Below are positions 1-13,300 of a DNA stretch of 64,000 bases, piece after piece (positions within the stretch are counted from its first letter, which is position 1; each line of letters begins with the position of its first letter). Made by a program: the position numbers and the translations under genes. A model generated the notes under the pieces. The model did not search any database. It was not told where the DNA came from and saw only the letters and a program-made list of their open reading frames with translations. The DNA lies in the NCBI GenBank assembly GCA_013396995.1, contig VWZP01002396.1, positions 1,104,638 through 1,168,637 of the forward strand, written 5' to 3'. Source of the DNA: Dicaeum eximium. Lineage: Eukaryota; Chordata; Aves; Passeriformes; Dicaeidae.

Positions 1-1321
1 AAAAAAAAAAAAAGAGTTGAGGAAAAATAATGAAAATTCATGGTTGAGATTTCCTGTACTCTGTCAGGATTATCAGAGCTCGATTATGGTTTCCCCAGCA
101 GCTACAAATTGCAATACTGAGGGAATATATTTGAGTGGCAGAGCTGACAACATAGTAATGCAGAATGGGAATGTATTTAAGGAAACAAATACATGCTGAA
201 TGTGGAAAATAGAGCTTTGATTTTAATAAATGTTTTTATATGTAAAATTTGGTTACAGCATTGTTTTAATTCTTCTGTATTTAATATATTCTCTCTAAAT
301 AATTTGTTTAAATGGAAATGTGCAACTAAATATGATATGACCATAATTCAAGGTTGGTTCATGCTTTACTGCAGAATCTTTCAGAGCTCAAATTCATATG
401 GTTCAGTTGCACAAGCAGAAGATTTGTAGTTCAGATAAGTATCAGATATGTGAATTTTCCAAAACAAGTGCGAATCTTAAAAAAAAGTTAGCTGTTTTGA
501 TTCTTCTTCAATAACAGCTGTCAACACCCAAGCATAAATCTGTACATTCAAAAGGTAAGAAGTATATATTGAGAAGGCAATAAATAATAATATTTTTCCC
601 CCTTCAGATATAAGGCCCAAGCCACATCACATCCAGTAGAATCAATTTAAAGGGATGAACTAGTTTCACAATTTCTTTTGAGATGATATTGAAGACTGCT
701 AAATTGTGTGCATGTGAGAGATCTGTTTGCTGATCTTATTTTCCTAAGTCCCACTTAATGTCTGTGGTTCTGAAGCAACATGGATTTGTACAGGATATCA
801 CAGGTTGCCTTTCTAGCTACTATGGTCATAGATAAGAGGTTTGTGTTTTTCCTGTTAATTAAATAGATAGGATGCTACATCATTTCAGGCTGTTGATAAA
901 AAACTTTGTCATGAATTCAGTTTTTTCTCTGAGAAGGTCTGTAGTGAAGGTTATGCAGCCAGTTTCCAAATGTCAGAAGTCACAGGGCCTGCCCTGGGGA
1001 CTAGGATGCAGTGTGATAACCCAATCTCCTTGGATTTGGACCTGTCCTGTAAGAGCAGCCTTGGCTTTGGAGGTGCGAGAGTCACAATGGATCCAAACCA
1101 GGGATGATGTGCACAGCAGAATCCTCTTCCCTGGGCCGTTGGGTTGGTCTGTTCCTAGCTGCTTGATCACCTATTTGTTGTTGACGTAGCACCTCTTACA
1201 ATTTCTTAGGCACAGAAAAAATTGTTTTTCCTCCCTTAGGAGACAGAGCTCAGATGAAATCAAAAGAACGATAAAGTTTGGAGGAAAAAAAAGAAGCTGC
1301 TCTTGCTTTCCTGGTCTGCAG
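1..1321 (+). other. 5' intron of ARIH2 (no gene seen)
   Basis: This AT-rich stretch precedes the first ARIH2 coding exon. No open frame here resembles a known protein. It opens with a run of 13 A. It ends in a good splice acceptor (pyrimidine-rich tract then CAG, AG at 1320-1321), so the first coding exon begins at 1322 with 17 bp of 5'UTR. The upstream non-coding exon or exons and the promoter of ARIH2 must lie outside the window. Confidence 0.6.
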
Positions 1322-1338
1322 TTTGGCAGGGCATTAAG

Positions 1339-4300
1339 ATGTCCGTGGACATGAACAGCCAGGGCTCTGACAGCAATGAAGAGGATTATGACCCTAATTG
1401 CGAGGAGGAGGAAGAGGATGAGGATCCTGGGGATATTGAGGATTATTATGATGGGGTAGCTAACGACGTGGAGCAGCAGGGAGCAGATGCCTTTGATCCA
1501 GAGGAATATCAGTTCACCTGCTTGACTTACAAGGAGTCGGAGAGCACTCTGAATGAACACATGGCCAGCTTGGCTGCCACGTTAAAGGTGAGGAAAGGTT
1601 TCTGCATTAACACAGCTGTAAGACAAGTCTGTGGTTGAACAGGCCAACGCTGAGAATACAGTTCCAATGAAAGCTGTGGCAACATTGCTGTTATGGGGGG
1701 TTGGAGGAGCATTATTGGAGGTCCCTTGTTTGAAACTGAATCAAAGGTTTACAATTGTTACATACTGGGGCCTGAAAAATCTTCCTTAATGAATGTTGGT
1801 TCTTTTTTTTTACAGAGCTGAGCTTCATGACCAAATTGCCTGAGTTATAACTCTGCATTAACACAATGCAAAGAGGGTATATAGAAAAGAAACAAATCAA
1901 ACCATAAGTGGTGAAGTTTGGTACACCTGTGTTTGAGAACATAACTGACAAATAGCAATACATGCTAAAACTCTGTAATTCTAACAAAACCACTTTTCTT
2001 GGTTGCTTTTGAGAGAATAACCATGGACTTTCAAAGACAGATCAGCTGTCGTGCCAGTTATTAACCCTACTGTTGCAGTGAGAGCAATTCAAGTACAATG
2101 AACTTGCCACCTTTTGGGGCAAGTGTGACTTAATTCATCACAGAAAAATCACTCTCAGAGTCAGCTCCATGGTATTATGCTCAATAAGACTTTTGTGAAG
2201 TTTTCTTTCTCTTATTGTAACTGATTATTGTAGTGTCAGTCAAAAGAGGAGGCAGGCCAGAGGAAAGCAGAGTTTTCTAAGCTTTAGATTTGGACACTGG
2301 GTTGAAATTACTGCTGCACCTACTTTGTAACAAGCCAGGTCTTCTAGTGCTTGCTCTTCTCTGGAACAGCCCCTCAAAGCAGGACAGGTGATGTAAAAAA
2401 ACCATGTTGGGTAGGTTTTGATTCCAGTTCATTCTGTCTGAATCAAATCTAATTTTAGAAATGAGAGGGATCTCTTGATCTTTATTTGCACATCAATGTC
2501 CTGTAGAAAGAGTGTAACCATAAAGCCTGAGGACTATGAACCATAAACAACAGGCTTTAAAAGACACCCATGATTTGATGGTTTTGCCATCTGTTGTATT
2601 TGTTCCCAGCATTTACCACCTCAGAAAATTAAGTTGTACTTTTTCTTGCTCTTAAACTTGTCTCTGTAATTACTTCAAAATGTGCATTCTGAGATCTGAA
2701 TGCCTGCAGTTCCCTATAGATTGTCAGAAACTGGAGGCAACAGAAAAGTACAAATGAGAATAGTTGGTCAGCACTTCTGATCCAGCTGCTAGTTGCTTTT
2801 GATTCTTAGCAATTAAGATTTAGAGCAGCTTTTCTGTGCCTTATTTTCTGCCTTCAAATGGAACACCTTCCTGAAAGGTGACCCCTGCAATATTGGTTTT
2901 TTTTAAATTAAATTACAGAAAGCAATACTTTTAGTCCTTAAAATCAAGCTTCCAGTGTTAAAATAAAATTTTCAGGCGTTCTGAAGGTCTCATTGAGCAT
3001 ATGTTATAGTTGCCAAGACTATACCAACCTGCTAGGTCTAATCTCATCCCAAATAGTACCCAAGGAGAGAAAATCTAGATTTCTTTTATATCAGAAATAT
3101 GCCTGCATATTTACTTTTAAAATTAAGCGCTGCACACTTTGGTTTGTGCATAAGAAGGTGAAATTGAATTTGAGTAGCAGTTTGGAATGATGTGATCTTG
3201 TAAGCCACACACTCAGGCTTTAGCCCTTGAAGTGCCAATTAACTCTCTTTACTCCAGCAGTGATAGTCCCACAGTTGCACTTTTATTGGATGTCTCTTGT
3301 GTATCTGCAGCATTTGCTTTTTGTTTCCTGGCATACTTGCTCACAATTCTTCAACAACCCTGTCTTTCTTCCCCTCTCTCCCCCCTCAATGAAACTTGTG
3401 ATTCTATCAGTTTGAGACAAAATGGAATAGAAAGAATTAGTATTGAATTAGCAAGCATAGAGAAGAAAGAAATTGAATGGAGTATGCTGAACTATTTATC
3501 ATAATTATTTTCCATGGACTTAATGGATATGAGTAAACAGAGGTAGACTTTTTAAAGAATTGTATTAACTTCTTTTCTATTAATTTGCTTGAGCTGTTTT
3601 TTCTGCTTTTTCTTTTTAAAACTACCTTTCACAATGTGTTGGGTTTCCTTGGATAGTGATGATTGTTCTTCTGGAGCATCTAGTTAATTTTTATTTCATC
3701 TCCTTTACTCCTTTCTCTCCTTTACTCCTTTATGATAGATACTGATTACGTGGTGCCTTTTCAACATTAGCTTGTATTTAAGGCAGAGTGGTTGCCTCAA
3801 CAGGGAAGGCTGAAGGTAAATGAAAGATTATCTTCAGGAGGTACAATGTTGAAGCCAGTAGACATGCATAAGACCCTGCATGTAGGTAAATGTATGTCCT
3901 TGTATCTCTTACTGTCGTAGGAAACTTTTGCCTCAAATTCTTCTGACTTGCTTTTTGTCAGGTGTGGAAATCTGAATAGAAACATTAGTGCAAACAAGGC
4001 AGCAGTAGACTAAACCAGCTGTGCTGTGTGACAGGCCTGCAATTACATTAGTGGTTATTCCAGAACTATGAAGAAGTTAGAGAGATTTAATAAGTGTTAC
4101 TCTGAAAGTTTCTCCTTAATTTTGGTTTTAGTAAGACCTGTGAGTTCATTGGTTTTCAAGGAAAATAAGAGGGAGTCTTTGCTCCTTGGTTGGTGCTGTT
4201 AATATGAAGATTTGAGGAAGGTTCTGTTAATCCTCTGAGTAAAATTAAGACAGGCTATCTCTGTTGAAACATACCAGAAGAAAATCTGGAATTAATACCC

Positions 4301-7300
4301 AAAACTGTGCTTCTCTGACCAAAAGGCCTGTGAATTGAAGTAGGTCACTTTTAATTCCTCAAAAGGTCACTTGACCACAGTCAACACTTGCAAAGGACAA
4401 TGCTCTCAAAAGCAGAGTGGCCTGTATTGCCTGCAGATCAGCAAATGAATTCACAACAGTTCTTTTTAATAAATAAATATAAGATAGAGTATCTTTCAAA
4501 AACAATGAATTAAAATGGTATAGTAGTAACTTTGCTTTTGAGATAACTCTGTCAGTTGTCATTGAGTGATTGTGAGTCCTGGAGTGGTTTATCAGTACAT
4601 GCAAACAGTGTGATACTCAGCAGTTGTACAAACAAAGCTGAGTCTGTCAGTGGCAAGCAATTAAGTGTATGATGATGTCATATTGGTTTTGTTTGTTAAT
4701 GATGCTTCCTGGCTCTGCTGAGGGTCTCCATACATGTCTGGAGTATGTGTAACATTTCAAATAACTGGCAATGGTTTCTCGGTTTCAGTGATGATGTGGA
4801 TTTTTCTAGTGGGTTTTTGTTTGTTTGTTTTGGTTTGGTTTTTTAATTATAAACCACCAGAAAAAACAATTGCAATTAGAATTTATGCAAAAAAATTTAC
4901 CTTGACTTTAGGTGTCAGCTGATTGTCAGTCATGAGGAAGCTGTGATCTTTCTGCATATGCAAGCTAACAAGGGAAGATAGTCATGTGGTTATACAGGCA
5001 ATTGGTAGTGATGTCTTTCCACTAAAACCAAAGGGATTGTAAGACTGAAGAACTTATACTGGTCACTTCACTAATTTGATCTCCTAATATTTATCAGAGA
5101 GCAAAAAGCTTACCTCCTGTGCTTCCTAAAATTACAGCTTGTGATGTGGGTTTTTTTAGCTCTGTCCCTTGAAGAGTAAATCTTGGTAGATGCAAAAGGT
5201 ATTTGGTATCATGACATAATTCCATTAATCTGTTATCTCTACTGATCTTTCAGAGATAAATCGGTTTTTCATATGTTCTGGCTCGCCATAGTGATGTTGC
5301 ATCTTTTCATGGAGCCAGATTAGTTTTTACTCATGAAAACACTGCCCTCTGAGCTGCTCCACACACTCAAATTGCGCTGACACAGAGCAGATAGTTTGTA
5401 GAGCTGCTTGGTGAGAGCTGGCAGTGCTCCTTGCAAATACCATCTCCAGCAGACCCAGGGTCATGTGCGTGGGGACTGGCAGCCCTTCCTGAAGGAGCCT
5501 GTTCCCTGCAGGCACCAATGTCTGTAAAGAGCCATATGTCAGGACCCTGGTGTGTGTGTGCCACGCTGTGTTGCTGTTCAAACCATGGCCCAGAATGTGC
5601 TATGGGGTGCTGCTCCCTGAGCCAGCCTGCAGTGTCATCCTTTCAGTGCCATAATGACTTAATGGAACTTTCTGCAATGTAAAATGGTAGTGTTAAAGCC
5701 TCACTGTGCCTGGGTACCTCAGATGCAGGAGAGGGATTAAAGCCTCTTGAAGTATTAAAATGCATGTACATAAGAACGGTGTTTCAAAAATTTATGTTCA
5801 AAGTCCATAAGCACCAACATTGCTAAGTATTAGTAAGCAGTAAATATTTAAATGTAATTTTTTTTATAAATGGCAGAACCTGATAGACAAATTTGACTTT
5901 TTCACGGAACCCCTGTGGTGCTGTTTGGTAAAGATAACACAGTTTCAAAGTTCCCATAAACGCCCAGATTAGTCAGGACACGCAGGTTTAAAATCTATAC
6001 TGTGTTCTGTGTTTTAACACCAAACCAACATGTGGGACATCCAGTCTGAAACTGTAACCTTTAGGAGCACTCGTGTTTCAGATATACATTTGTCCTTTAC
6101 CTGTTTTTTGTTCCTGAACAGAAAGATCCTGGTAGTTCTGCAATGCAAAAGTTGTGTTTTCATCTACACATTCACAATGCCTGTACTTCAGTAGTATCAA
6201 GAGGACATGAGTGTGTCTAACTTCAGTGTATTTTGTTTTGGCTCATAAAAATATTTTTGTTTTTTAAAAGTGTATTAAGTTTTTGTAGACTGCTGGTCAG
6301 CAGAATAAGAGAGCTGGCTGGAGAGCCCAAACCTTGCAACCTTGTGACACTTTCCTGGAGTCATTTGAGGAGAGAAAACAATTTTATTACTTATTGCCCA
6401 GGATTGCTGAAATTCTGAACTTGACTGAAAAAATGAGCCACAAATGTGGAGGGTGATTATAGCCCACACATTTCTTTGTGATTCACACCTTAAGTGTATC
6501 TTACAGCCAGTATGACTGCAGTGAGCAAAATAATCTCTTCACAGCTGTTGATAAGTGTGATCTTGGTGGGAGGTAGAGGCAAGACACAAGTCAATAAAAA
6601 TGCCAAAACAATCTCTCGGTAACTGTTTCATTTTCAAGCTTACAGCTGGACATCATGATCAGTGGAGCAGAGTGAAGCAGCTGAACACTTTGCCAAATTT
6701 GTGCTGTGCCTATTAAGGATGGTGCAGCAGAAACAAGCTGTGTTTTGCACTGTGAAACACTGTTGTGCAAAGCAGATGTTCTTCCTCCTCATCTTTGTAT
6801 AACAAAAGTAAAATGCCCTTTGAGCTGGGGTTGTTGAGTGAAGGACTGTGTTATTTGGGACTGAGCAGAGATTACTCACTGCAAAGTTAACTAAGCCCTG
6901 CTCCACTGTGGCAGTGTCCACACACCAGTGCTCCCAGTTTGGGTTGGCTGCCCAGAGTTCTGAGCCACTGGTCACAATTATGTGGGTTCAGGTGATTACC
7001 AGACCTTCTCTTCTTCCCTGTGCACCTTCTGAATCATCCTCTCTGTCAACCAGAAGGAATTGTCCACTCTTGCTGTGTTTTGCTGGGAAAGCACCTCAGC
7101 AGGGGCTGTGCAGTGGGGTGTGTTGCTGGGTGTTGGCAGCATTCAGGGAGCCCAGTGCAGTGTGAGCTGGGCACTGGTGTTCTCACACTGTGGTGCTTTG
7201 GAAATAACTGCAGGGAGAACAGCTGGGGAGTCTCATGTCAATCTTATATCTGTGTGCTGTCTTACAATTTTCTTGCTGCATTTCTTTCGCTCTAAATCTT

Positions 7301-10300
7301 TCAAAGAAGGGATCTCATAGCTGTTTTGTAATAATGCCTTCTGGCATACCAGCTTGCTTAAATGTTTCTGTTCTTTTAATATTTATTTCTGAATTTCCTC
7401 AGGAAGAATAGCCTAACAGCTTGAGAAATATGTAGGGAGTCTCATGTCAATCTTATATCTGTGTGCTGTCTTACAATTTTCTTGCTGCATTTCTTTCGCT
7501 CTAAATCTTTCAAAGAAGGGATCTCATAGCTGTTTTGTAATAATGCCTTCTGGCATACCAGCTTGCTTAAATGTTTCTGTTCTTTTAATATTTATTTCTG
7601 AATTTCCTCAGGAAGAATAGCCTAACAGCTTGAGAAATATGTATGTTGAGATTTCCTAGCTGAGTCCTACTGATCCTGTTTGTTGGCAGCTGCAGCTAAA
7701 ATTGTTGCTGTCCTTGTGTAGGAGAGTGGATGGATTAAAGCCATGTGTAAATGTGGGGAAAGAGCTAGAATTTAACCCCAGATCGCCTTTCTGCAGTATG
7801 TGGCCAACTAGGTTATGCACTGACAGCTTCACAACCATGGTGTGACACCAGCAGTGTTTGTCATTCCCAAACTGCAGTCTGCCTCCTAAATATGCTTCTA
7901 ATCGTGCAGACTGACACCAAGTCTGTGCATACCAGAAGGTGAGTGATGGGGTACAGATTAAAACCCTGTGGTGAAGCAGAGCTTATGAAGTGCTGTTTGA
8001 CAAAACCTTTCCATGGTATTGAGAGTGCAGCTACAATCTTAAATGGCATTTCTTACCTGCTGCAGCCTGCAATCTGTAATCAGGAGAGGGCCTGAAATGT
8101 GAGACAAATCATAATCAATCCTCTTCATGAAACCTACAGGTGGAGGACTTCTTCTCACTTTTTAAAAAAATTTGACTGGACACAAGAGAAAATAAATGCA
8201 GTAGATATGTTTTTGTTGTACGACTGTCTGGTTTTCCTGTTAGATGAAATTAATTTGAGTTCAATTTTGAAAACAGTCTTCTTATGCTCAGAAGCCTGTA
8301 ATAGATAGAAAGATTTTGCTACAAGACTTTGAACACTTGGGGTGTTTATGGCAGGTGATGTGAATGATATCTCAAGCCCCTGCAACCTCATGAGTTTTCC
8401 ACTAGGATTACATATTGGAAGTCTGCTTACAAGAGGTAGATCAAAGGACAAAGTGTGGTCCAAAAAAAAGCTTTGGGTTGCCCTTTCTTAATTCTTGATA
8501 CTTCTGCAGTTTTCTGAGAAACCCTCCAGTAAAAACAGGGCAGTCGCATAATTTTTCCAATGGGGCATGGAGGGAGTCGTATAAAATGAAATTTTTTCCA
8601 TTTGTGGGTTACTTTCTTTACCTCAGCATACTGAAGTAAAGCATGTCTGAAGGGATTTTTTTCTTCAGTGAAATTACTCAATACAAATTATGGTTTCTTT
8701 CTAAGGTGTTACTCTACTGCCAGCTCAGTCAGTCTCTATTTTGCCATAGTTTCTCACCAACAAAAACAATTTCAGAGGTTTTTGCTCTGTGTGCCTTTCC
8801 TGTTGTAAAGAATTTTAGTGTGTTTTTAGAGGTTTGGATGCAACACACAAACTAGTATCTTTTGAAGTTCATCCTTTCATTGTAGAACTAACAAAAACTA
8901 TTTGTGGATTAAAACAAATGTTTCTCACGGTTAATCCTATTTGCTTAAATCTATTTGTATAAAAACCTTTGATTAGGGAAAATAAGAGAAATGGAAACTA
9001 CATTTCTTTATGCCAGATTTGTGTTCTTCTTGGGCAGACATCTCAGTGCAATCCTGATCTAACAGGAATTGTCAGCTTGGTACAAAGCTGTGGGATGTCA
9101 CCTCCAACCAGGCCCTATCATCTCCAGCTCATTCTGAATTGAATTTCTTTGAGAATCATGTGATGATTGTTGTTTTAAATTCCTGATACCATATCTCTGC
9201 AAAAATGAGGATTGAAATGCACCTCCAAAAAATGGGCCTTCCATTTGAGAAAAGTGAAATGAACTCATATGCATGCAATACAAATATGCTCCAGCAATTT
9301 CTGTAGAATATAAGCTCTACAAAAATGGTGGTTTTTTAGCTTTTAGGAAACATTTCTGTCTGAATTAGCAATTGTCAAGGTGGCATGGTTGAAAAGATTT
9401 TCTACTGTAAAGAGATGAAACATCAGCTCTCCAAACACCTTAGCTTATCTAAGGAAGCAAGTTAAGACAATTGTTTTAGAGCCCTCTGAACACAGCAAGG
9501 TATCTGCAGAGATTCTTTGCAAATTCTTTTGATATTGTCTTGTCCTAAAGAGTGCCAGACTCTCTTTCACACTTCTGAAGTGTGAGAATTTTGCTTATCT
9601 TGGAGACTAAAAAACCTAGAGGATAAATGGACATGGAAGTAATAATGAAAAAAAATTATTGTGCACTCTTCCAGAAAATGGATAGATTTGTGTTTGATGC
9701 AGTGGTATCACAATTTTGTTCCACTTTCAGAATCTGATTTTGTTCAGCACTATGTAAAATCTTCTGACTTTTTTTACAACTCCTGTAGAGTCTTTCCCTT
9801 ATGCAGAGCAGCTTCCTCTTGGCTCCCTTGCTCTGTGCACTGCACTGCTCCCCTTTTCTGGTACCCTGATCAATATTTGGTGCCCATTTCTGGCAATCAG
9901 CAGCCCTCCATAAGTCAGAGTTAAACTGGTGGAGGTTTGGAAGAGGCTTTGGAAGTGATAAAGTTCCTGTTTTAAAATAAAGCTGGAAATGGTAGATTGG
10001 GTGAGATTCTGTCTGTTCAGCTTTGCTGCCACATCATGGAGAAAGAAGTCTGGTCTTCAGTCAGAAATTTTCCCGTTTCAGATTTGAACTGGGCTGATCT
10101 TTGATATTAAAGTTTTAAGCTGGTGATGGAGAAATGAGAATGAGGAAAAGAAAAAAAAATAGCATTAATATTGCTTTCAGTTTCTAAATCTTAATAAATT
10201 TAATCCCAGATAGAGGAGTCTGGGAGAAGGCAGGCTATGTAGAAGCACTGTCATAATTGATGGGTTCCAGGCAAATACTATAATAGTGCAACATATAGAA

Positions 10301-13300
10301 TATGCATTCCCCTTTTCACTGGGGTCTGTAGAAGTATTTCACTGAAACAAGCTGCTGCCAGCAAGACACCAGGTGGGCTGTGTTACTGCCTTTTTTGGTT
10401 CTTAGGCTTCTGAAATGAGAATAGGAAAGTTTAAACAAAGCAGACAATTTATCAGAGGCATAATTATTTTTAATGTGTTTTGTGTCTGAGACAAAACATT
10501 ACTGTTCCTGAGATCTTGTGGCACCAGTGACTGATAGGGGACTGAATCCCTTCAAAAAGTGCTCTTTTGGAAGTGTTTTGTAAGTTTGAGATACTTCATT
10601 GGGTGAAACTTCTGATTGTCAAGGAAATGCTTCATTAGACAGTGTGCCAGCAGTATCAGCCTCTGTATGTTGCTTCTTCAGTACTTGAGATAGTGAATTA
10701 TGTACACATGGACCAAACTTCTGATTGCAATGGTATTTTTCTGTGTTCAGCATGTTTTTGCTCCTGCTTACAAAGAAATACTTCAACTGTTCTGGGATGT
10801 TATTGTGGAAGAACTGGCTGACTTGGTACAATCATTCAGTCATTGTGAGTGTACAGTCATGGAAGAGAGGCTGGGGAGTGCTGCTAATCAATAGAAGCAG
10901 GCCTTTGTTAAACATTTGTTTTTCTTCTCATGCTTGTTTTCTGGAATCTCCCAGTAGTGTTGGCCCCTGATGGTATTTACGTTTGTCTTCTGAATTCCCA
11001 GCCCTGCTGTGGGTGAGCAGGATATAGCATGTGGTGAGACTCCACTCAGCAGGCACAGCCCAGTGTCATCAGTTGTTTGCTCCTCTCTCATCCCTCTTTC
11101 TTACAGTTTGAATGTTACCTATATTTAATCTGTAAGAACTGGTACCTCAGTGCCAAGGAGACTGTGCATTTGTTGCTGTAACTGTCTTACTCTGGGACTT
11201 CTGTTTTGCAAGATCACACGTGCTCCAATCAGGTAGTATCAAAAATTTTTCTGTTTTAGGGCTTTTATGAAAGTGGTCTAATGTAATGGATCAAGCTTTA
11301 TGAATTGTGTTGCATTTGATTGTGTTAGGATAGTTTGTTAGATTTCAAAAATGTCTGCTGGTATTTGTGTTTCTCTTTCCATATATCTTCAGTCTGAAAT
11401 GTACTTGACTCCTCCTCAGGGAACAAGTAACTCCATGGAATCATGATGCTGCAACAAATACTATACCTCAGGCTGAAAAATACTAATTTTCCTATGCTAC
11501 AAATCAGTTTCCCATTTAAGACCAGCAGTTTGTTTTCTTCTGTCAGTTCTTCCTTACTGCTACTGAGAAATAGTTTCATTACTGCTAAAGAATGATTCAT
11601 TAGCATGTGGTTTGCATTTGTAGGAAGCCAGTCTTGTAGAGACCACATTCCTGGTGCTTGTTTGTTTTACAGACTCAAATGCAGATGTTTTCCTTGTACA
11701 AACAAGTCAGAGGTGTCTGTCTGGGTCTGCCAAGCTGGGAGCTTAAGATAACAACCCATCCCAGGCTGGCTGTGTCACTTCATCCATGCAGACTGTGTGT
11801 GTTGGCAGCAGCAGCCCTGTGTGCCACGCTCCATCTAATCACAGGCTTCTGTGCTGGGAGGGAGGGCAATGCTGCCTGGCAGCCTTTGTTTTCAGAGGGT
11901 CACATCACATTGCTGGTAAAGCTGAGGAAGGTGACATGCCAGATCTTGCACAGCCTGAGCTAATGCTTTGGTTCTCGTAGAAAAAGGGTTATTTGTACAT
12001 TGAAATTTGCTATTTTATTAGTGGGATTTCTTAGTGGCCAGCAAAGTGAGCACATCAGAATGTAGAGATGGTTAAGAGTCAGTTAAACACCACATCTGCT
12101 TTGTGTGTTGGTGTTGCCCTGGTTTAATTCAGTGACCCAACCATCCAGCACTGAGAAATGCCAGGGCAGGATCAGGGCAGTATCATGTGGCAGCAATAGG
12201 TCAGTTGTGTTGTGAAACTGCACCTCTTCAGCAGAGTTGACTTAGGAGAGTAGTGAATATGCTGCTTCTAGGTGTGCAGAGCCTGACTGTTTTTGTAGGA
12301 GTGACCATTGCTTGTTTTTCCTTCCAGGATTGTGTTGGTGTGCTGTCTATGCTACATCACATCCTGTGATGCGCCTGTAGCAGAATTCAAGAAGGCATTT
12401 CAGCCAATGATTGGGACTGACAGCTTCTCTAGGAGGAAAAAAAAGCAACTCTTCCTGCAGCTAGAACAGAAGGAGTTGTTTTCTGTGAGCAAAGTAGAGA
12501 GATGCCTTGGTGATAGCTCATCTTGGAGTGCAGGAGGCAGAGCCCTTGAGTGTCAGAGGGTGTTTGAATGCAGAATGTGCAGACACCGAACTTGCCCAGA
12601 TGCTTCCTAGCACAAATAGCAGTGAGGAGACAGGCATTGTCAGCCCTCTGAATTCCCCTGGAAAAGGTCTGTTGTTTGGAGGACACCTGATTTGTTTGAA
12701 CTGTAGGACCTGAAGGAGTTGAGAAGCAGGATGAAGCTCTGTCAGCTCAGCAGATGTCTGTCATCTTGGTGGGTAGGAGTCTCTTTGTGCAAGCAGAGAA
12801 GTCTGTTTTCTTCTGAAATAAACTAATACATAAAATGAAGGAGAACTTGTTTGCTTGTACCCTTGTAGCATGACTTTAAATGTCATGTTGCAGTACTCTG
12901 ATGGTGCTCAGGCTAGCATGGATTGTGCTAGTGTTTGCCAAGAGTCCACGTAATGCAAGCAGCTCTGCATGGGAACAGGCCCTGTCACAGTAGTTTTCGA
13001 TCTTTCTCTCCACTCCAGCGTGTAACTTTCTTCTCTACAGTGGAGGGCTGGCAAAATGTTTTGTATTTTCCCCATACCCTTTGCTGGTACAGTTTGCCTG
13101 CATTTGCAGCCTGTTGCTGCTTCTCCACCTCAGTAAATGGTATCTGTCTGCCCTGGGGTTCCTACTTTGCATTTTTGGTGAGGACTGTGATTGCAGTCTA
13201 GCTCTCTTGCTCTCCAGAGTGGCGATGACAGTCAGGACTGGAAGTGGGGCTTCCATGAGCAGTTAAGCTAATCCAGTGCATTCTTGATTCCTTCCTCTCT

